Numbered from the stretch's first letter, positions 47,476 through 56,510 are shown. The stretch is DNA of 64,000 nucleotides from RGIG8124 sp045130665 (GCA_045130665.1 JBGUQC010000001.1:1-64000), one strand, 5' to 3'. Notes: generated by a model not told the origin, from the sequence alone. A program made the numbers and translations.

Positions 47476-48621
47476 ATGGGAGAATATAGCAAATTTATAT
47501 CAGAGAAACGTAGATCCGTACCAACACCAAAAGATTTAGTAGATGAAAATGGTAAGGTTGTATTTGGAACTTTTGACAAAGAGTTCGAAACAATGGAACT
47601 ACTAAGATGTAAGAAACCTACAAGAGCACCACAATTCTTAAACAAATTCAAACTCACACTTTGGGAAGCAACTGAAGTACACCTCAAAAATGGTGTATTA
47701 CTTGCTGTTGTTTGTGATATGGGTATCTTCGGAAAGCAACTCAATATGTTCTATGATAAGAGAACAAAAACAGTTTATTGCTGGGATACACAACAAAAGT
47801 CTAAGTTAACAACAATTGCTCCAAACCTTATTAATGGTGCAGTAGCAGAGGTATCAACAGACGTTGGTTTTGTTAAATATGTTAACAACTTCGAAAAAGG
47901 TGAAGCACATTTATCCGGTAAACACACAGGTAAATGCTTAATCAATCCACCAGATGACAAAGTAAAATGCACATCAGTTAAAGAACACTGGGGCGAAGCT
48001 GAAATTGAATATGATTTCAAATTAAAGAGAGTTAGTTTACCAAGTAACGTATCTATTCCATTCCCATATTCTGATAACAGAACCTTATACAGCCAAAAAG
48101 ACTTATTCAAGGCAGAAGGTAAGTTAATCATCAATGGTGAAGAAATGATTTCAGATGAAGACACAGCTGCAATTATTGACGACCATAGAGGTTACTATCC
48201 AAGAAAAGCTCACTATGACTGGGTTTCAACAATGGGTACAATCAATATCAATGGTGAAAAGAAGATGTTTGGTTTCAACTTAACACATAACCAATCCACA
48301 AACGAAGAAGACTACAATGAAAACTTAATCTTCTTAGAGGGAAGAACATCATTATTACCACCAGTAAAATTCGAAAGATCTATTGAATCTAAGGATTTCG
48401 TAAATTACTCAGAATGGACAGTAAAAGATGCACATGACATGGTAAATCTTAAGTTCAAAGTATATGGAGTAAACCCAATGATTATGCATGCAGGTATTGT
48501 CAATATTGACTACTATGTAGCATGGGGCGAACTCGAAGGATACTTGAGAGATGAAGATGGCACCAAGTATGTACTCGATGGCATGATGGGTATTGGTGAA
48601 GATAAGACATTACTCTTATAA
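47476..48621 (+). CDS. DUF2804 domain protein
   Basis: A 381-residue cytoplasmic protein of the DUF2804 family, known by TPKDLVDENGKVVFG near the start, FGFNLTHNQS and the DHRGYYPRKAHYDWVSTMG block. No catalytic residues are defined for the family; the fold is thought to be a lipocalin-like barrel. No membrane helix or signal peptide is seen. It stands alone between two terminators. Confidence 0.82.
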   Translation: MGEYSKFISEKRRSVPTPKDLVDENGKVVFGTFDKEFETMELLRCKKPTRAPQFLNKFKLTLWEATEVHLKNGVLLAVVCDMGIFGKQLNMFYDKRTKTVYCWDTQQKSKLTTIAPNLINGAVAEVSTDVGFVKYVNNFEKGEAHLSGKHTGKCLINPPDDKVKCTSVKEHWGEAEIEYDFKLKRVSLPSNVSIPFPYSDNRTLYSQKDLFKAEGKLIINGEEMISDEDTAAIIDDHRGYYPRKAHYDWVSTMGTININGEKKMFGFNLTHNQSTNEEDYNENLIFLEGRTSLLPPVKFERSIESKDFVNYSEWTVKDAHDMVNLKFKVYGVNPMIMHAGIVNIDYYVAWGELEGYLRDEDGTKYVLDGMMGIGEDKTLLL

Positions 48622-48642
48622 TTAAGTAATTATAAACGATAA

Positions 48643-48672
48643 AAGCCCCGGCAACAGTCGGGGTTTTTCTTT
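48643..48672 (+). terminator. terminator after DUF2804 gene
   Basis: CCCCG (48646-48650) pairs with CGGGG (48659-48663), extended by A-T pairs, and is followed by TTTTTCTTTT. Confidence 0.85.
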
Positions 48673-48677
48673 TATTA

Positions 48678-48728
48678 TTGACAAATGATTTTAAATACTA
48701 TATTGTTAAATAGGATAAATATATCCTA
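48678..48728 (+). promoter_or_regulatory. promoter and operator of antitoxin gene
   Basis: TTGACA (48678-48683), a 17-base spacer, then TATTGT (48701-48706). Directly after it, TAGGATA-AATA-TATCCTA (48711-48728) is a perfect 18-bp inverted repeat. Phd/YefM antitoxins bind such palindromes to repress their own promoter. Confidence 0.7.
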
Positions 48729-48742
48729 GAAATGAGGTAAAT

Positions 48743-48982
48743 ATGGTCATATCAACAAACAATTTAATGTCTATTACAGATGCAAATAAAAACTTTTCAA
48801 ATGTTGTTAAAGTAGTCGAACAAAATGGGTATGTTATTATTTTAAAAAATAATAAGCCAAAATATGTTGTTAGCAAATTTGATGAAGACAAAGCACCTAT
48901 GAGTGAAGATGATATGATTGATTTAATTGCTAGAAGAATAATGAATGAGCACAGGCATGCTTTTGAAGAATTATCTAAATAA
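48743..48982 (+). CDS. Phd/YefM family antitoxin-like protein, orphan
   Basis: A 79-residue protein with the Phd/YefM N-terminal fold (SITDANKNFSNVVKVVEQNGYVIILKNNKPKYVV), which binds DNA as a dimer. The C-terminal region (DDMIDLIARRIMNEHRHAFEELSK) would be the toxin-binding tail, but no toxin gene follows: the next gene is read on the other strand. It may serve as a simple repressor or neutralise a toxin encoded elsewhere. The RBS GAGG precedes the ATG. Confidence 0.85.
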   Translation: MVISTNNLMSITDANKNFSNVVKVVEQNGYVIILKNNKPKYVVSKFDEDKAPMSEDDMIDLIARRIMNEHRHAFEELSK

Positions 48983-49901
48983 GTTTTATTCTCAAGTCTG
49001 AGCCAGTGAAGTTATAAATTAGCGAGAACACCTTACTTGTGAGTCTACTGAATATTCTTTCTTGGTATCTCATCATGATTCCATTGCCATCAAGGTTTGT
49101 GGTAATCAATGTAGGCTTGTTAGCCTCCTGTCTTTGAGTTAGTACTAAGTAAAGATATTCAAGCGTTACATTGCGTGTAATTGGCTCTGTGCCTAAATCA
49201 TCTATTACTAATAGATCAGCACTTAAATAGTCTTCTATTGCTGCATCTTTGAGCGCAATAGGAGATGTATGTACTTTAATCATATCTGCATTAAATCTGT
49301 ATGCAGAAACATACTTTACTGAGTGCTCGTTAATAATAAATTCACCAGCTGTAGCTTGAGATAAATGAGTTTTACCGGTGCCAGTCTTTCCTACAAATAG
49401 GAAAGTGTTCTTTTTGATGTTAGGATACTTTGTTGCAAGGACTTGCATTTGATGATAATACTTCATCAATAATTCTCTTGCTTTTTCATCCTTGATAAAA
49501 TCTAAAGATGTATCAGAAATAGTGCAGAAGTATTCACCTAAACCGCTTTCTTGAACAAGTTGATTTATAAAATCTTCCTTGATACAAGAACATACCTTTC
49601 CATTAACCTTTCCTGTATCTTTGCATTTATCACAAAGATATTCTAAAGGTGTTACATCTTTTATGGAATAACCATACTTTTTTAAGATGTTAAGATATGC
49701 TTTTTCCTTTTCCTTTACAAGTTTATCCTGAGAACCATCAAAATTAACAAAACTGGCTCTAGTAAACTCTTGTTGTGCAAGAGATATTTCTTTATTAGAA
49801 AAAACTTTAGATAAATTATTATCTAATTCTTTGCGTTTTTGCTCTAACAAAATCTTTTTGTTTTGCAAAGCAGCATTAAAGGCTCTTTCCTTAATTGTCA
49901 T
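48975..49901 (-). CDS. DnaC/DnaI-like helicase loader
   Basis: A 308-residue AAA+ protein. An N-terminal zinc motif (CDKCKDTGKVNGKVCSC) comes before Walker A (VGKTGTGKTHLS), Walker B (LLVIDDLGTEP) and the arginine-finger part. It would place the replicative helicase on DNA at oriC or stalled forks. The start is the ATG at 49901, preceded by AGGAGA; the upstream ATG at 49925 is not. It follows the DnaD-like gene by 10 bases and is in its operon. Confidence 0.85.
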   Translation of the reverse strand: MTIKERAFNAALQNKKILLEQKRKELDNNLSKVFSNKEISLAQQEFTRASFVNFDGSQDKLVKEKEKAYLNILKKYGYSIKDVTPLEYLCDKCKDTGKVNGKVCSCIKEDFINQLVQESGLGEYFCTISDTSLDFIKDEKARELLMKYYHQMQVLATKYPNIKKNTFLFVGKTGTGKTHLSQATAGEFIINEHSVKYVSAYRFNADMIKVHTSPIALKDAAIEDYLSADLLVIDDLGTEPITRNVTLEYLYLVLTQRQEANKPTLITTNLDGNGIMMRYQERIFSRLTSKVFSLIYNFTGSDLRIKLI

Positions 49902-49911
49902 GAAATATCTC

Positions 49912-51345
49912 CTATATATCAGCATCAGAAATATCGCTATTTCCGAAGATGCCTTTCAATTCTTCAGATGTGTACTCGCGTTGCATAATTGGGGTAGCTG
50001 TAGTGTTTGCTTGTGTATTTCCAATCTTCTTTGCATCATCAAGGGTTTGGACATTCATATTTTTCCATTTAGAAAGAAGTTGGTTGATATAAGACATAGC
50101 ATACATCTTTCCACAAGATAACTCTGCAGCATATACGATAACGTCATCTGTATAACCCCAATTTTTGGTCCAGTTGGTATAGTACTCTCTGTCTGCTGAT
50201 GTAACATTTCTTGCACTACCAGCTGATTCTAGAATCTTTTTGATTCTATTTCCAATTTCAACAAAGCTAGAAACGTATTCGTTAATTGCCTCAATAGAAA
50301 CAATTCCCGCGGAATAGAGATGAGCAATAATAGAATTCATACCTTCTAAATTTTTCACGCCACTAGTGAAGCAATATTTTGCAATTGTCTCTAGTGCGTC
50401 CTCGGCGTACCCCTTATCTGTCCAAGGAACAATATAAGTCTCAATCTCAGGGTCAAGAACCTCATAGTAAACACCTAATTTGTTATTAACTTTAACAGCG
50501 ATGTTTCTAAGTAATTCTTTGTGTGCATTGTAATCTTGCATTTGCTCTTTGGTGAATATGGATAATCTGTAGAACTCATTGAGCTTGTTATCCAAATTCT
50601 TGAATGTCTTGGACTTGGAAGATTTTGCAGCATAAATAATGGCACTATCTTCAAATCCTAGATTCTTTGTCCAATTGGTGAGCATTTGTTTTTCTTCAAG
50701 ATCTGCACCAGACTTTCTGTTTAATGCTTTTAATACCTCTCTCATCAATTCGCTTTGTGTTTCAAAAGCTTGTAGCTTTTGTTCCACATCGTCTATGTTC
50801 TTAACACCTTCGCTACTCCAGTTTCTAGCTATTGTTAAAATGTACGGATATCTTACGGTGTCTCCTTTAAGATCTATACAATATTGTACGACCATAAGAA
50901 GAGCATCCTGGCTCATACCGGAACTTTCTAAGAAACCAAAATACTCGTTATACTCATTTGGCGTTAACATACGAGCAGGGAACAGAGTTTGTAGGTGCTT
51001 AGAGAAGTCCGTGTACTTGTCAGATCTAAATTTCTTAGGAAGCTGATTTTGGTTCTTTAAACATAAATATTCAACTTCGAGTGGATCTTTGGATATTATG
51101 CGTACTAAACCATTGTCCTCAAAGAATTGGTAGGCTGTTAGAATAGTATTTGGAGAAACACTTAATGTTTTTGCCATTTCTTCAAGGGAGTTGTCTTTTG
51201 TTTGGTTCATGCATAGGTATTGACCATATAAGTAGACCTTAATTTCAGCTGCATCTAAGTTAGGCAATAGTTCGAGAATAAACATATTGTCTACTAGTGT
51301 GTAGTTGTTCATTAAGAAGTCACTTGAGAACTTTGCAAAAGACAT
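49912..51345 (-). CDS. DnaD/DnaB-like primosome protein
   Basis: A 477-residue protein with an N-terminal winged-helix region (about residues 20-100) and a series of helical units resembling the DnaB_2/DnaD_2 domain. At least two are clear (LTNWTKNLGFEDSAIIYAAK and TNWTKNWGYTDDVIVYAAE), and two weaker ones lie between (EYFGFLESSGMSQDALL and PWTDKGYAEDALETIAKYC). Such proteins help DnaI load helicase during replication initiation and restart. Its pairing with the DnaI-like gene matches this role. Confidence 0.82.
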   Translation of the reverse strand: MSFAKFSSDFLMNNYTLVDNMFILELLPNLDAAEIKVYLYGQYLCMNQTKDNSLEEMAKTLSVSPNTILTAYQFFEDNGLVRIISKDPLEVEYLCLKNQNQLPKKFRSDKYTDFSKHLQTLFPARMLTPNEYNEYFGFLESSGMSQDALLMVVQYCIDLKGDTVRYPYILTIARNWSSEGVKNIDDVEQKLQAFETQSELMREVLKALNRKSGADLEEKQMLTNWTKNLGFEDSAIIYAAKSSKSKTFKNLDNKLNEFYRLSIFTKEQMQDYNAHKELLRNIAVKVNNKLGVYYEVLDPEIETYIVPWTDKGYAEDALETIAKYCFTSGVKNLEGMNSIIAHLYSAGIVSIEAINEYVSSFVEIGNRIKKILESAGSARNVTSADREYYTNWTKNWGYTDDVIVYAAELSCGKMYAMSYINQLLSKWKNMNVQTLDDAKKIGNTQANTTATPIMQREYTSEELKGIFGNSDISDADI

Positions 51346-51452
51346 GATTCAGCTCCTAAAAAATTATGTAAAACTAAAATAGCATATTTGAAATTGATAT
51401 GCTTGATTTTGAAAAAATTTTTTTGAAAAAACTATATATTGTGGTTTGAAAA

Positions 51453-51488
51453 AATAGTTCAACTATTGACTATCTATACGTAGTATAG
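51453..51488. promoter_or_regulatory. two perfect dyads upstream of primosome genes
   Basis: AATAGTT-C-AACTATT (51453-51467) and CTATAC-GTA-GTATAG (51474-51488) are two perfect inverted repeats. On the minus strand TTGAAC and TATATA lie 18 bases apart near 51437-51465, a plausible promoter for the dnaD-like gene that overlaps the first dyad. Confidence 0.5.
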
Positions 51489-51531
51489 TTGTGCACAATT
51501 TGTTCACATTTTATCCACCGAGTTGTCCACA
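51489..51531. promoter_or_regulatory. cluster of four DnaA-box-like 9-mers
   Basis: TTGTGCACA (51489), TTGTTCACA (51500), TTATCCACC (51511) and TTGTCCACA (51523) start 11, 11 and 12 bases apart. Each is one or two changes from TTATCCACA. Equal spacing of about one helical turn on the same strand suggests a cooperative DnaA binding site controlling the primosome genes. Confidence 0.55.
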
Positions 51532-51620
51532 TTTTAGTGTTTATCATAGTTATATTACTAGATTATATACGTGCATATGTGGTATGATATTTTAACTTAA
51601 AAAGACATTTGGAGGAGTTT

Positions 51621-52082
51621 ATGGCAAACTTTGAAAATATGGATTATCTAAATAGCTTCCTAACAACTGGCGCATTAGTATGTACAAAAGATAATGTCAT
51701 GACAGCAAGTTGGGGATTTGTTGGTGTTATGTTTAGAAAGAAATGTGTTGTTCTTCCTATCCGTACATCTAGATATACAAAAGGATTATTAGATGAAACT
51801 GGTATATTCACATTATCTATTCCAGCTCAAGGCACAATGAAAGAAGCTCTAGCTATTTGTGGTTCAAAGAGTGGAAGAGATATAGATAAATGGGAAGCTG
51901 CAAAAATTGAAAGACAAAAAGCAAAAGCAGTAGATACAAACGTTGTAAAAGGTTGTGCACATTATATTGAGTGCAAGATTATAACATGTGTTCCAATGAC
52001 AGATACAAAGGGCATTGAAGAATTCTATGCAACAGGAGATATGCACAATTTATATATTGCTGAAATCGTTGAGGAATATTAA
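51621..52082 (+). CDS. flavin reductase-like protein
   Basis: A 153-residue split-barrel flavoprotein of the flavin reductase/DIM6 family (LVCTKDNVMTASWGFVGVMF, IPAQGTMKEALAICGSKSGRDIDKW). It would bind FMN and use NAD(P)H. TTGGAGGAG stands before the ATG at 51621. It opens an operon of four further genes; its stop overlaps the next gene's start. Confidence 0.8.
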   Translation: MANFENMDYLNSFLTTGALVCTKDNVMTASWGFVGVMFRKKCVVLPIRTSRYTKGLLDETGIFTLSIPAQGTMKEALAICGSKSGRDIDKWEAAKIERQKAKAVDTNVVKGCAHYIECKIITCVPMTDTKGIEEFYATGDMHNLYIAEIVEEY

Positions 52083-52372
52083 TGAAAGTTTGGATTAAGG
52101 TAATGGATAAAGATAAGATAAGAAATGATGTGCTTTTGGAATTCCCGGACACAAAATATTTCACATTGCCTGAATTCAAAAAACTTTTTCAAGACGTTAG
52201 TTATAAATTAGATATTTCAACACCAGTAATTTTAAAAACCCACTATGATCATTTCATGAAGTTTAACAGAGTTAAGTTTCTACCAAGAGACTTTATAGAA
52301 CCGGTAGATTTTACTCATGTTGTTGCAGAAGTGGGATTTGAAAGAAGAAAAATAGAAGATTATACATTTTAG
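52082..52372 (+). CDS. conserved hypothetical protein
   Basis: A 96-residue protein starting at the stop of the flavin reductase gene. Its sequence (KVWIKVMDKDKIRNDVLLEF, DFTHVVAEVGFERRKIED) is soluble with no signal peptide or membrane helix. I do not recognise a named family. The one-base overlap and its place in a five-gene operon with MazG, Dus and TrmL suggest a housekeeping role. Confidence 0.7.
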   Translation: MKVWIKVMDKDKIRNDVLLEFPDTKYFTLPEFKKLFQDVSYKLDISTPVILKTHYDHFMKFNRVKFLPRDFIEPVDFTHVVAEVGFERRKIEDYTF

Positions 52373-52381
52373 AGGATAGAT

Positions 52382-53434
52382 ATGGAACAAGCTCAAACAT
52401 ATACATACATGCTAGCATCTGACCTACTTAGTGAACCAGTGCATTGTATTAATAAGCGTTATCCTTTCATTCTTGCTGGAGTAAACGGCAAAGATTCAGA
52501 TGAGATAGTTAAGATACTTTCAGACTTCTATGGTGCAGAAACACCTATCTCAGTAATGACAGGAGATGGAAAGGCATATCAAATTGTTCTTGGTATGGTT
52601 TATTTAGAAGGTGAAAACAACACCATTTGTTTTGCTCCACAAACCAAGTTAATAGATAGAGCTCGCTTTGATTTTTCAGATTTAGAAGAAATCTTAATAA
52701 GATTAAGAGGTGAGGGCGGCTGTGAATGGGACAGAGCGCAAACACATGAATCCATAAGAATTAACCTTATAGAAGAAGCATATGAGCTTGTAGAGGCCAT
52801 AGATTTGGCAAATAAGGCAATGTTGCTAGAAGAAACAGGAGATGTTTTACTTCAAGCAGTATTCCATACACAAATTGCAAAAGAAGAGGGAATGTTCACA
52901 TATGCAGACATGCTTTCAGCAGTTTGTAGAAAACTAATAGACAGACACACACATATATTTGGAACAAATCATGCAGAAAATGCTGAGCAAGCATTGAATT
53001 TCTGGAATGAGGCAAAGAAGAAGGAAAAGAAGTACTTATCCTCAGCAGATGCAATGAGTAGAGTTCCAAAGAATTTACCAGCACTTTTATATGCAGAGAA
53101 GATTCAAAAGATTGCAAAGAAGGTTAACTTTGATTTCCCAGATGCAAAAGAGTGCTATAAAAAGGTGTTAGAAGAATTAGACGAATTCAATAATGCATAT
53201 TCAGATGCAAATAGAGTAGAAGAGGCTGGAGATGTATTATTCACAGTGGTAAACCTTTTAAGGTTTTACCATATTGATCCAGAAATGGCACTTGCTGATG
53301 CAAACAAGAAATTCTTTATGAGATTTGATAAAGTTGAGCAAATTGTGACAGCACGTGGCAAGAAAATGGAAGAGTGCACTATTGAAGAACTTGATGAAAT
53401 TTGGAACTCAGACGAGGTAAGAAGTGATAAGTGA
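52382..53434 (+). CDS. mazG: nucleoside triphosphate pyrophosphohydrolase, MazG family
   Basis: A 350-residue enzyme that hydrolyses NTPs to NMP and pyrophosphate. Two MazG domains are seen: CEWDRAQTHESIRINLIEEAYELVEAI with EETGDVLLQ in the first (about residues 115-190), and VLEELDEFNNAY with EEAGDVLFTVVNLLR in the second (about 250-310). The first 85 residues form a separate region with no motif I know, perhaps a remnant of the YabN tetrapyrrole-methylase part. It overlaps the Dus gene by 11 bases. Confidence 0.85.
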   Translation: MEQAQTYTYMLASDLLSEPVHCINKRYPFILAGVNGKDSDEIVKILSDFYGAETPISVMTGDGKAYQIVLGMVYLEGENNTICFAPQTKLIDRARFDFSDLEEILIRLRGEGGCEWDRAQTHESIRINLIEEAYELVEAIDLANKAMLLEETGDVLLQAVFHTQIAKEEGMFTYADMLSAVCRKLIDRHTHIFGTNHAENAEQALNFWNEAKKKEKKYLSSADAMSRVPKNLPALLYAEKIQKIAKKVNFDFPDAKECYKKVLEELDEFNNAYSDANRVEEAGDVLFTVVNLLRFYHIDPEMALADANKKFFMRFDKVEQIVTARGKKMEECTIEELDEIWNSDEVRSDK

Positions 53435-54392
53435 GTATATTAAGCCATTAAAGATTGGCAATGTACAACTAAAAAATAATATTATCGCTGCACCTATTGC
53501 AGGATTTTCAGATTTTGCTTATAGAAAAATTTGTAGAGACTTCGGAGCGGGATTAACAGTTACAGAGTTAACATCCGCAAAGGGTCTTTTTTATCAAAGT
53601 AAAGGAACAACAGAATTACTTTATTCCATAGAAGATAGTCCAAAAGCAATACAAATATTTGGGGCTGAACCAGCATTCATTGAAAGAGCTTGTGAAGATG
53701 AAAGATTAGCACCATTTGATATCATAGATATCAATATGGGTTGTCCAATGAAAAAAATTGTTAATAACAATGAAGGTTCTGCGCTCATGAAAAATCCTTC
53801 ATTAATAGAGGAAATTGTAAAAGCTGCAGTAAGAGGTGCAAAAGGTAAACCTGTAACTGTAAAAATGAGACTTGGATACAACATGGGAGAGCCAACAGTT
53901 TTAGAGTGTGCACAAGCTGCTCAAGATGGTGGTGCTTCTATGATTGCTATACATGGAAGATATAGAGAACAAATGTATGCAGGGGAAGCAGATCATTCAT
54001 ATACTGCACTTGTAAAAGAAAAGTTATCCATACCAGTAATTGCTAATGGAGATATAACAAATCTCCCATCTCTTGAAAAGGTTGCAAAAGAAACCAATGC
54101 AGATGGTTTTATGATTGGTAGAGGAATGCTTGGAAACCCATGGATTTTTGCACAATTAACAGACAATCACGGTGAAGTTAACATCAAAGATGTTATTTAT
54201 GAACATATATCTTTATTAAAGCAGCTTTATAATGACATTAGAATTTCTAATGTAATGAAAGGACAACTCTGTTATTATGCAAAGAACATAAGACATGGAA
54301 AACAAGTTAGAATGGCAACCTCAAGCATTAAAGATTTAGACTCTTTATATAGAGTTGTTGATGAGTTTTTTGATGTAAATATAATTTACTAA
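53424..54392 (+). CDS. dus: tRNA-dihydrouridine synthase
   Basis: A 322-residue FMN enzyme that reduces uridine in tRNA D-loops. Motifs are AAPIAGFSDFAYRKI near the start, DINMGCPMKKIVNNNEGSALM, KMRLGYN, AIHGRYREQMYAGEADH and PVIANGDI. The start is GTG at 53424, behind GAGG, inside the end of mazG, so translation is coupled. Which uridine is modified cannot be told. Confidence 0.9.
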   Translation: MISEYIKPLKIGNVQLKNNIIAAPIAGFSDFAYRKICRDFGAGLTVTELTSAKGLFYQSKGTTELLYSIEDSPKAIQIFGAEPAFIERACEDERLAPFDIIDINMGCPMKKIVNNNEGSALMKNPSLIEEIVKAAVRGAKGKPVTVKMRLGYNMGEPTVLECAQAAQDGGASMIAIHGRYREQMYAGEADHSYTALVKEKLSIPVIANGDITNLPSLEKVAKETNADGFMIGRGMLGNPWIFAQLTDNHGEVNIKDVIYEHISLLKQLYNDIRISNVMKGQLCYYAKNIRHGKQVRMATSSIKDLDSLYRVVDEFFDVNIIY

Positions 54393-54393
54393 A

Positions 54394-54873
54394 ATGTTCA
54401 ATATCGTATTAGTTTATCCAGAGATTCCACAAAACACAGGAAACATTGCAAGAACATGTTCTGTAACAGGAGCAAAGTTGCATCTTATTAAGCCTTTTGG
54501 ATTCAGTATAGATGATGCTTCTTTAAAGAGAGCAGGGCTAGATTATTGGGATGAACTAGATGTTGAAGTTTATGATAATTTAGAAGATTTTTATTCAAAG
54601 AATAAAGGTAATATGTATTACCTATCTAAAAAGGGTGCAAAATCATATATAGATGTATCCTTTAAAGATGGGGATTATTTAATTTTCGGAAGAGAGAGTA
54701 TTGGTTTAGATGAAGACCTTTTAAAGAAGAATTTAGATAATACAATTCGCGTTCCAATGAAAGAAAAATCCAGATCTTTAAATCTTTCTAATACAGTAGC
54801 AATAGTGCTATATGAAGCACTAAGGCAAACTGGTTTTTTAAATCTTTCTCAAACTAGTGATATTTTGCTTTAA
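54394..54873 (+). CDS. trmL: tRNA (cytidine/uridine-2'-O-)-methyltransferase TrmL
   Basis: A 159-residue SPOUT methyltransferase that modifies the wobble position 34 ribose of tRNA-Leu. YPEIPQNTGNIARTC starts the protein, DYLIFGRESIGLD and NLSNTVAIVLYEALRQT form the knotted SAM site. Length is normal. It begins one base after the dus stop and converges with the GH26 gene. Confidence 0.92.
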   Translation: MFNIVLVYPEIPQNTGNIARTCSVTGAKLHLIKPFGFSIDDASLKRAGLDYWDELDVEVYDNLEDFYSKNKGNMYYLSKKGAKSYIDVSFKDGDYLIFGRESIGLDEDLLKKNLDNTIRVPMKEKSRSLNLSNTVAIVLYEALRQTGFLNLSQTSDILL

Positions 54874-55910
54874 AGTCCTGCGTAAATATCTGGTACTTCG
54901 TCTAAAGTGATTACATAATCACTATTATAAATATCGTAGAGATGTTCATCTGTATTATCATCGTTTATTAACCATTCTGTATGCCATACTAAGAATGAAC
55001 CCCATGGTACCTCTTTAAATGCTTCAACAGAAGGAATGAAACTAGTTTCATGTAAGATTAATGGTTTTCTATCTCCAACTATTTCATAGAGTGGATCATA
55101 TAATCTTGCTTCAGCATCATCATAATCTGTGTAATATGAATCTGCGCCAGTGATATCTACATATGCATCTCCTGGATAATATGTTTCTGGATGAGTAATA
55201 CTGGATAATTGTGAATATCCAAGAACCCAAATTAAGTTATTAAGATGTAAATCATTGGTGTAGTGGTCATACATTAATTTCCAAAGTTTAACAAAACCTT
55301 CGCCATCAATGTTTTTGCTCCACCAGAACCAGTTACCATCGAATTCATGGAATGGACGCCATAAAACCGGAATGCCAGCTTCTTCTAATTCTTTAAGTGA
55401 AGGAGCAGCCTTATCCATTCCTTGTAGGAATGCAGTATTTTCAGGAGTGCCCTTTGTTAACACTTTTTCCCATTCTTCGGCAGTGAATATTGTATTTTGA
55501 GATTCGGTATAACCTCTATCCCATTGATTAGAGCAATGCCAACAAATTGTTACAATTCCGCCTTTGTTGTGCCATTCTTTAGCTCTTGCAACTACATCTG
55601 TGAAGTTGTCGTTGATAAAGTCTAAGCCACGCATTGCAGGGTATTTTCCAGTTTTATTATAAATATAGTTGAATTCATAGTCTCTATCTTCCATCCAGTC
55701 GGATTCTTGTTGTCCAGAAATTATCTTGTGTTTATATTGTTCACACAAATAATTATAAAGAGCCTTTGTTTCGGCTGTTGCATTTGGATTAGTTAATGGA
55801 TGTGGATCTACTGCTGGTTCACTTTGAGTTTTCTTTGAACAAGATGCCAATATAAATAGTGAAGTGCCAAGCAAACAAATTACAACTATAAAGATAATAA
55901 ATTTTTTCAT
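54870..55910 (-). CDS. glycoside hydrolase family 26 lipoprotein
   Basis: A 346-residue lipoprotein with its lipobox Cys at residue 24 (LASC). It fits GH26, mostly beta-mannanases. The acid/base Glu is E189 in WRPFHEFDGNWFWW, and the nucleophile is likely E288 in LILHETS. Expected Trp and His residues line the cleft (WHCSNQWDRG). It would cut mannan or a related plant polysaccharide at the cell surface. Alone on the minus strand, with no other CAZyme or SusCD genes beside it. Confidence 0.88.
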   Translation of the reverse strand: MKKFIIFIVVICLLGTSLFILASCSKKTQSEPAVDPHPLTNPNATAETKALYNYLCEQYKHKIISGQQESDWMEDRDYEFNYIYNKTGKYPAMRGLDFINDNFTDVVARAKEWHNKGGIVTICWHCSNQWDRGYTESQNTIFTAEEWEKVLTKGTPENTAFLQGMDKAAPSLKELEEAGIPVLWRPFHEFDGNWFWWSKNIDGEGFVKLWKLMYDHYTNDLHLNNLIWVLGYSQLSSITHPETYYPGDAYVDITGADSYYTDYDDAEARLYDPLYEIVGDRKPLILHETSFIPSVEAFKEVPWGSFLVWHTEWLINDDNTDEHLYDIYNSDYVITLDEVPDIYAGL

Positions 55911-55972
55911 AATAAATACCCCTTAAAAATAATACTATCATTTTTAACGAGAATTTTTCAATATTAGATAAA

Positions 55973-56000
55973 GAAAAAAGACTGATATTGCTATCAGTCT
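55973..56000 (-). terminator. terminator of five-tRNA operon
   Basis: AGACTGATA (55979-55987) and TATCAGTCT (55992-56000) form a 9-bp stem. Read on the minus strand it is followed by TTTTTTCTTT, and lies just after tRNA-Lys. Confidence 0.85.
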
Positions 56001-56003
56001 CTT

Positions 56004-56079
56004 TGGTGATCCATCGGAGATTCGAACTCCGGACCTTCACATTAAAAGTGTGTTGCTCTACCTGCTGAGCTAATGGATC
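56004..56079 (-). tRNA. tRNA-Lys (anticodon TTT)
   Basis: The acceptor stem is GATCCAT with ATGGATC. The anticodon loop is CTTTTAA (TTT). A CCA end is encoded. It is the last gene of the Gly-Arg-His-Gln-Lys operon. Confidence 0.95.
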
Positions 56080-56081
56080 GA

Positions 56082-56156
56082 TGGCAGGGATGGCAGGATT
56101 CGAACCTACGCATGTCAGAATCAAAATCTGATGCCTTACCGCTTGGCGACATCCCT
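56082..56156 (-). tRNA. tRNA-Gln (anticodon TTG)
   Basis: The acceptor stem is AGGGATG with CATCCCT. The anticodon loop is TTTTGAT (TTG). CCA is encoded, 2 bases from tRNA-Lys. Confidence 0.95.
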
Positions 56157-56162
56157 ATATTC

Positions 56163-56240
56163 TGGGGTGAGTGGTGGGACTCGAACCCACGGCCTCCAGG
56201 GCCACAACCTGGCGCTCTAACCAACTGAGCTATACCCACC
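56163..56240 (-). tRNA. tRNA-His (anticodon GTG)
   Basis: The anticodon loop is TTGTGGC (GTG). The extra G at position -1 pairs with C73, the mark of tRNA-His. CCA is encoded. Position 7-66 in the acceptor stem does not pair. Confidence 0.93.
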
Positions 56241-56297
56241 ATCAAGTTATGATATAAATGTACATTTATATGGTCGGAGTGATCCGTTATATTTTTC

Positions 56298-56374
56298 TGG
56301 CGAGCCTGAAGGGATTCGAACCCCCGACACACGGCTTAGAAGGCCGTTGCTCTATCCAGCTGAGCTACAGACTC
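56298..56374 (-). tRNA. tRNA-Arg (anticodon TCT)
   Basis: The acceptor stem is GAGTCTG with CAGGCTC. The anticodon loop is CTTCTAA (TCT), and CCA is encoded. Confidence 0.95.
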
Positions 56375-56423
56375 ATAGTTTTCATAAAACTCGGCACAAC
56401 GTATTGTGCGCCGAGTCTTATTT

Positions 56424-56497
<74 letters not shown>

Positions 56498-56510
56498 ACA
56501 ATGCTAGAAA

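Noticed and set aside
51400..51620. Chromosomal oriC
   Set aside because: The DnaA-box-like array and AT-rich DNA are suggestive, but dnaA, dnaN or rpmH are not nearby, and the genes to the left mostly point towards it, which does not fit an origin. A regulatory site is preferred.
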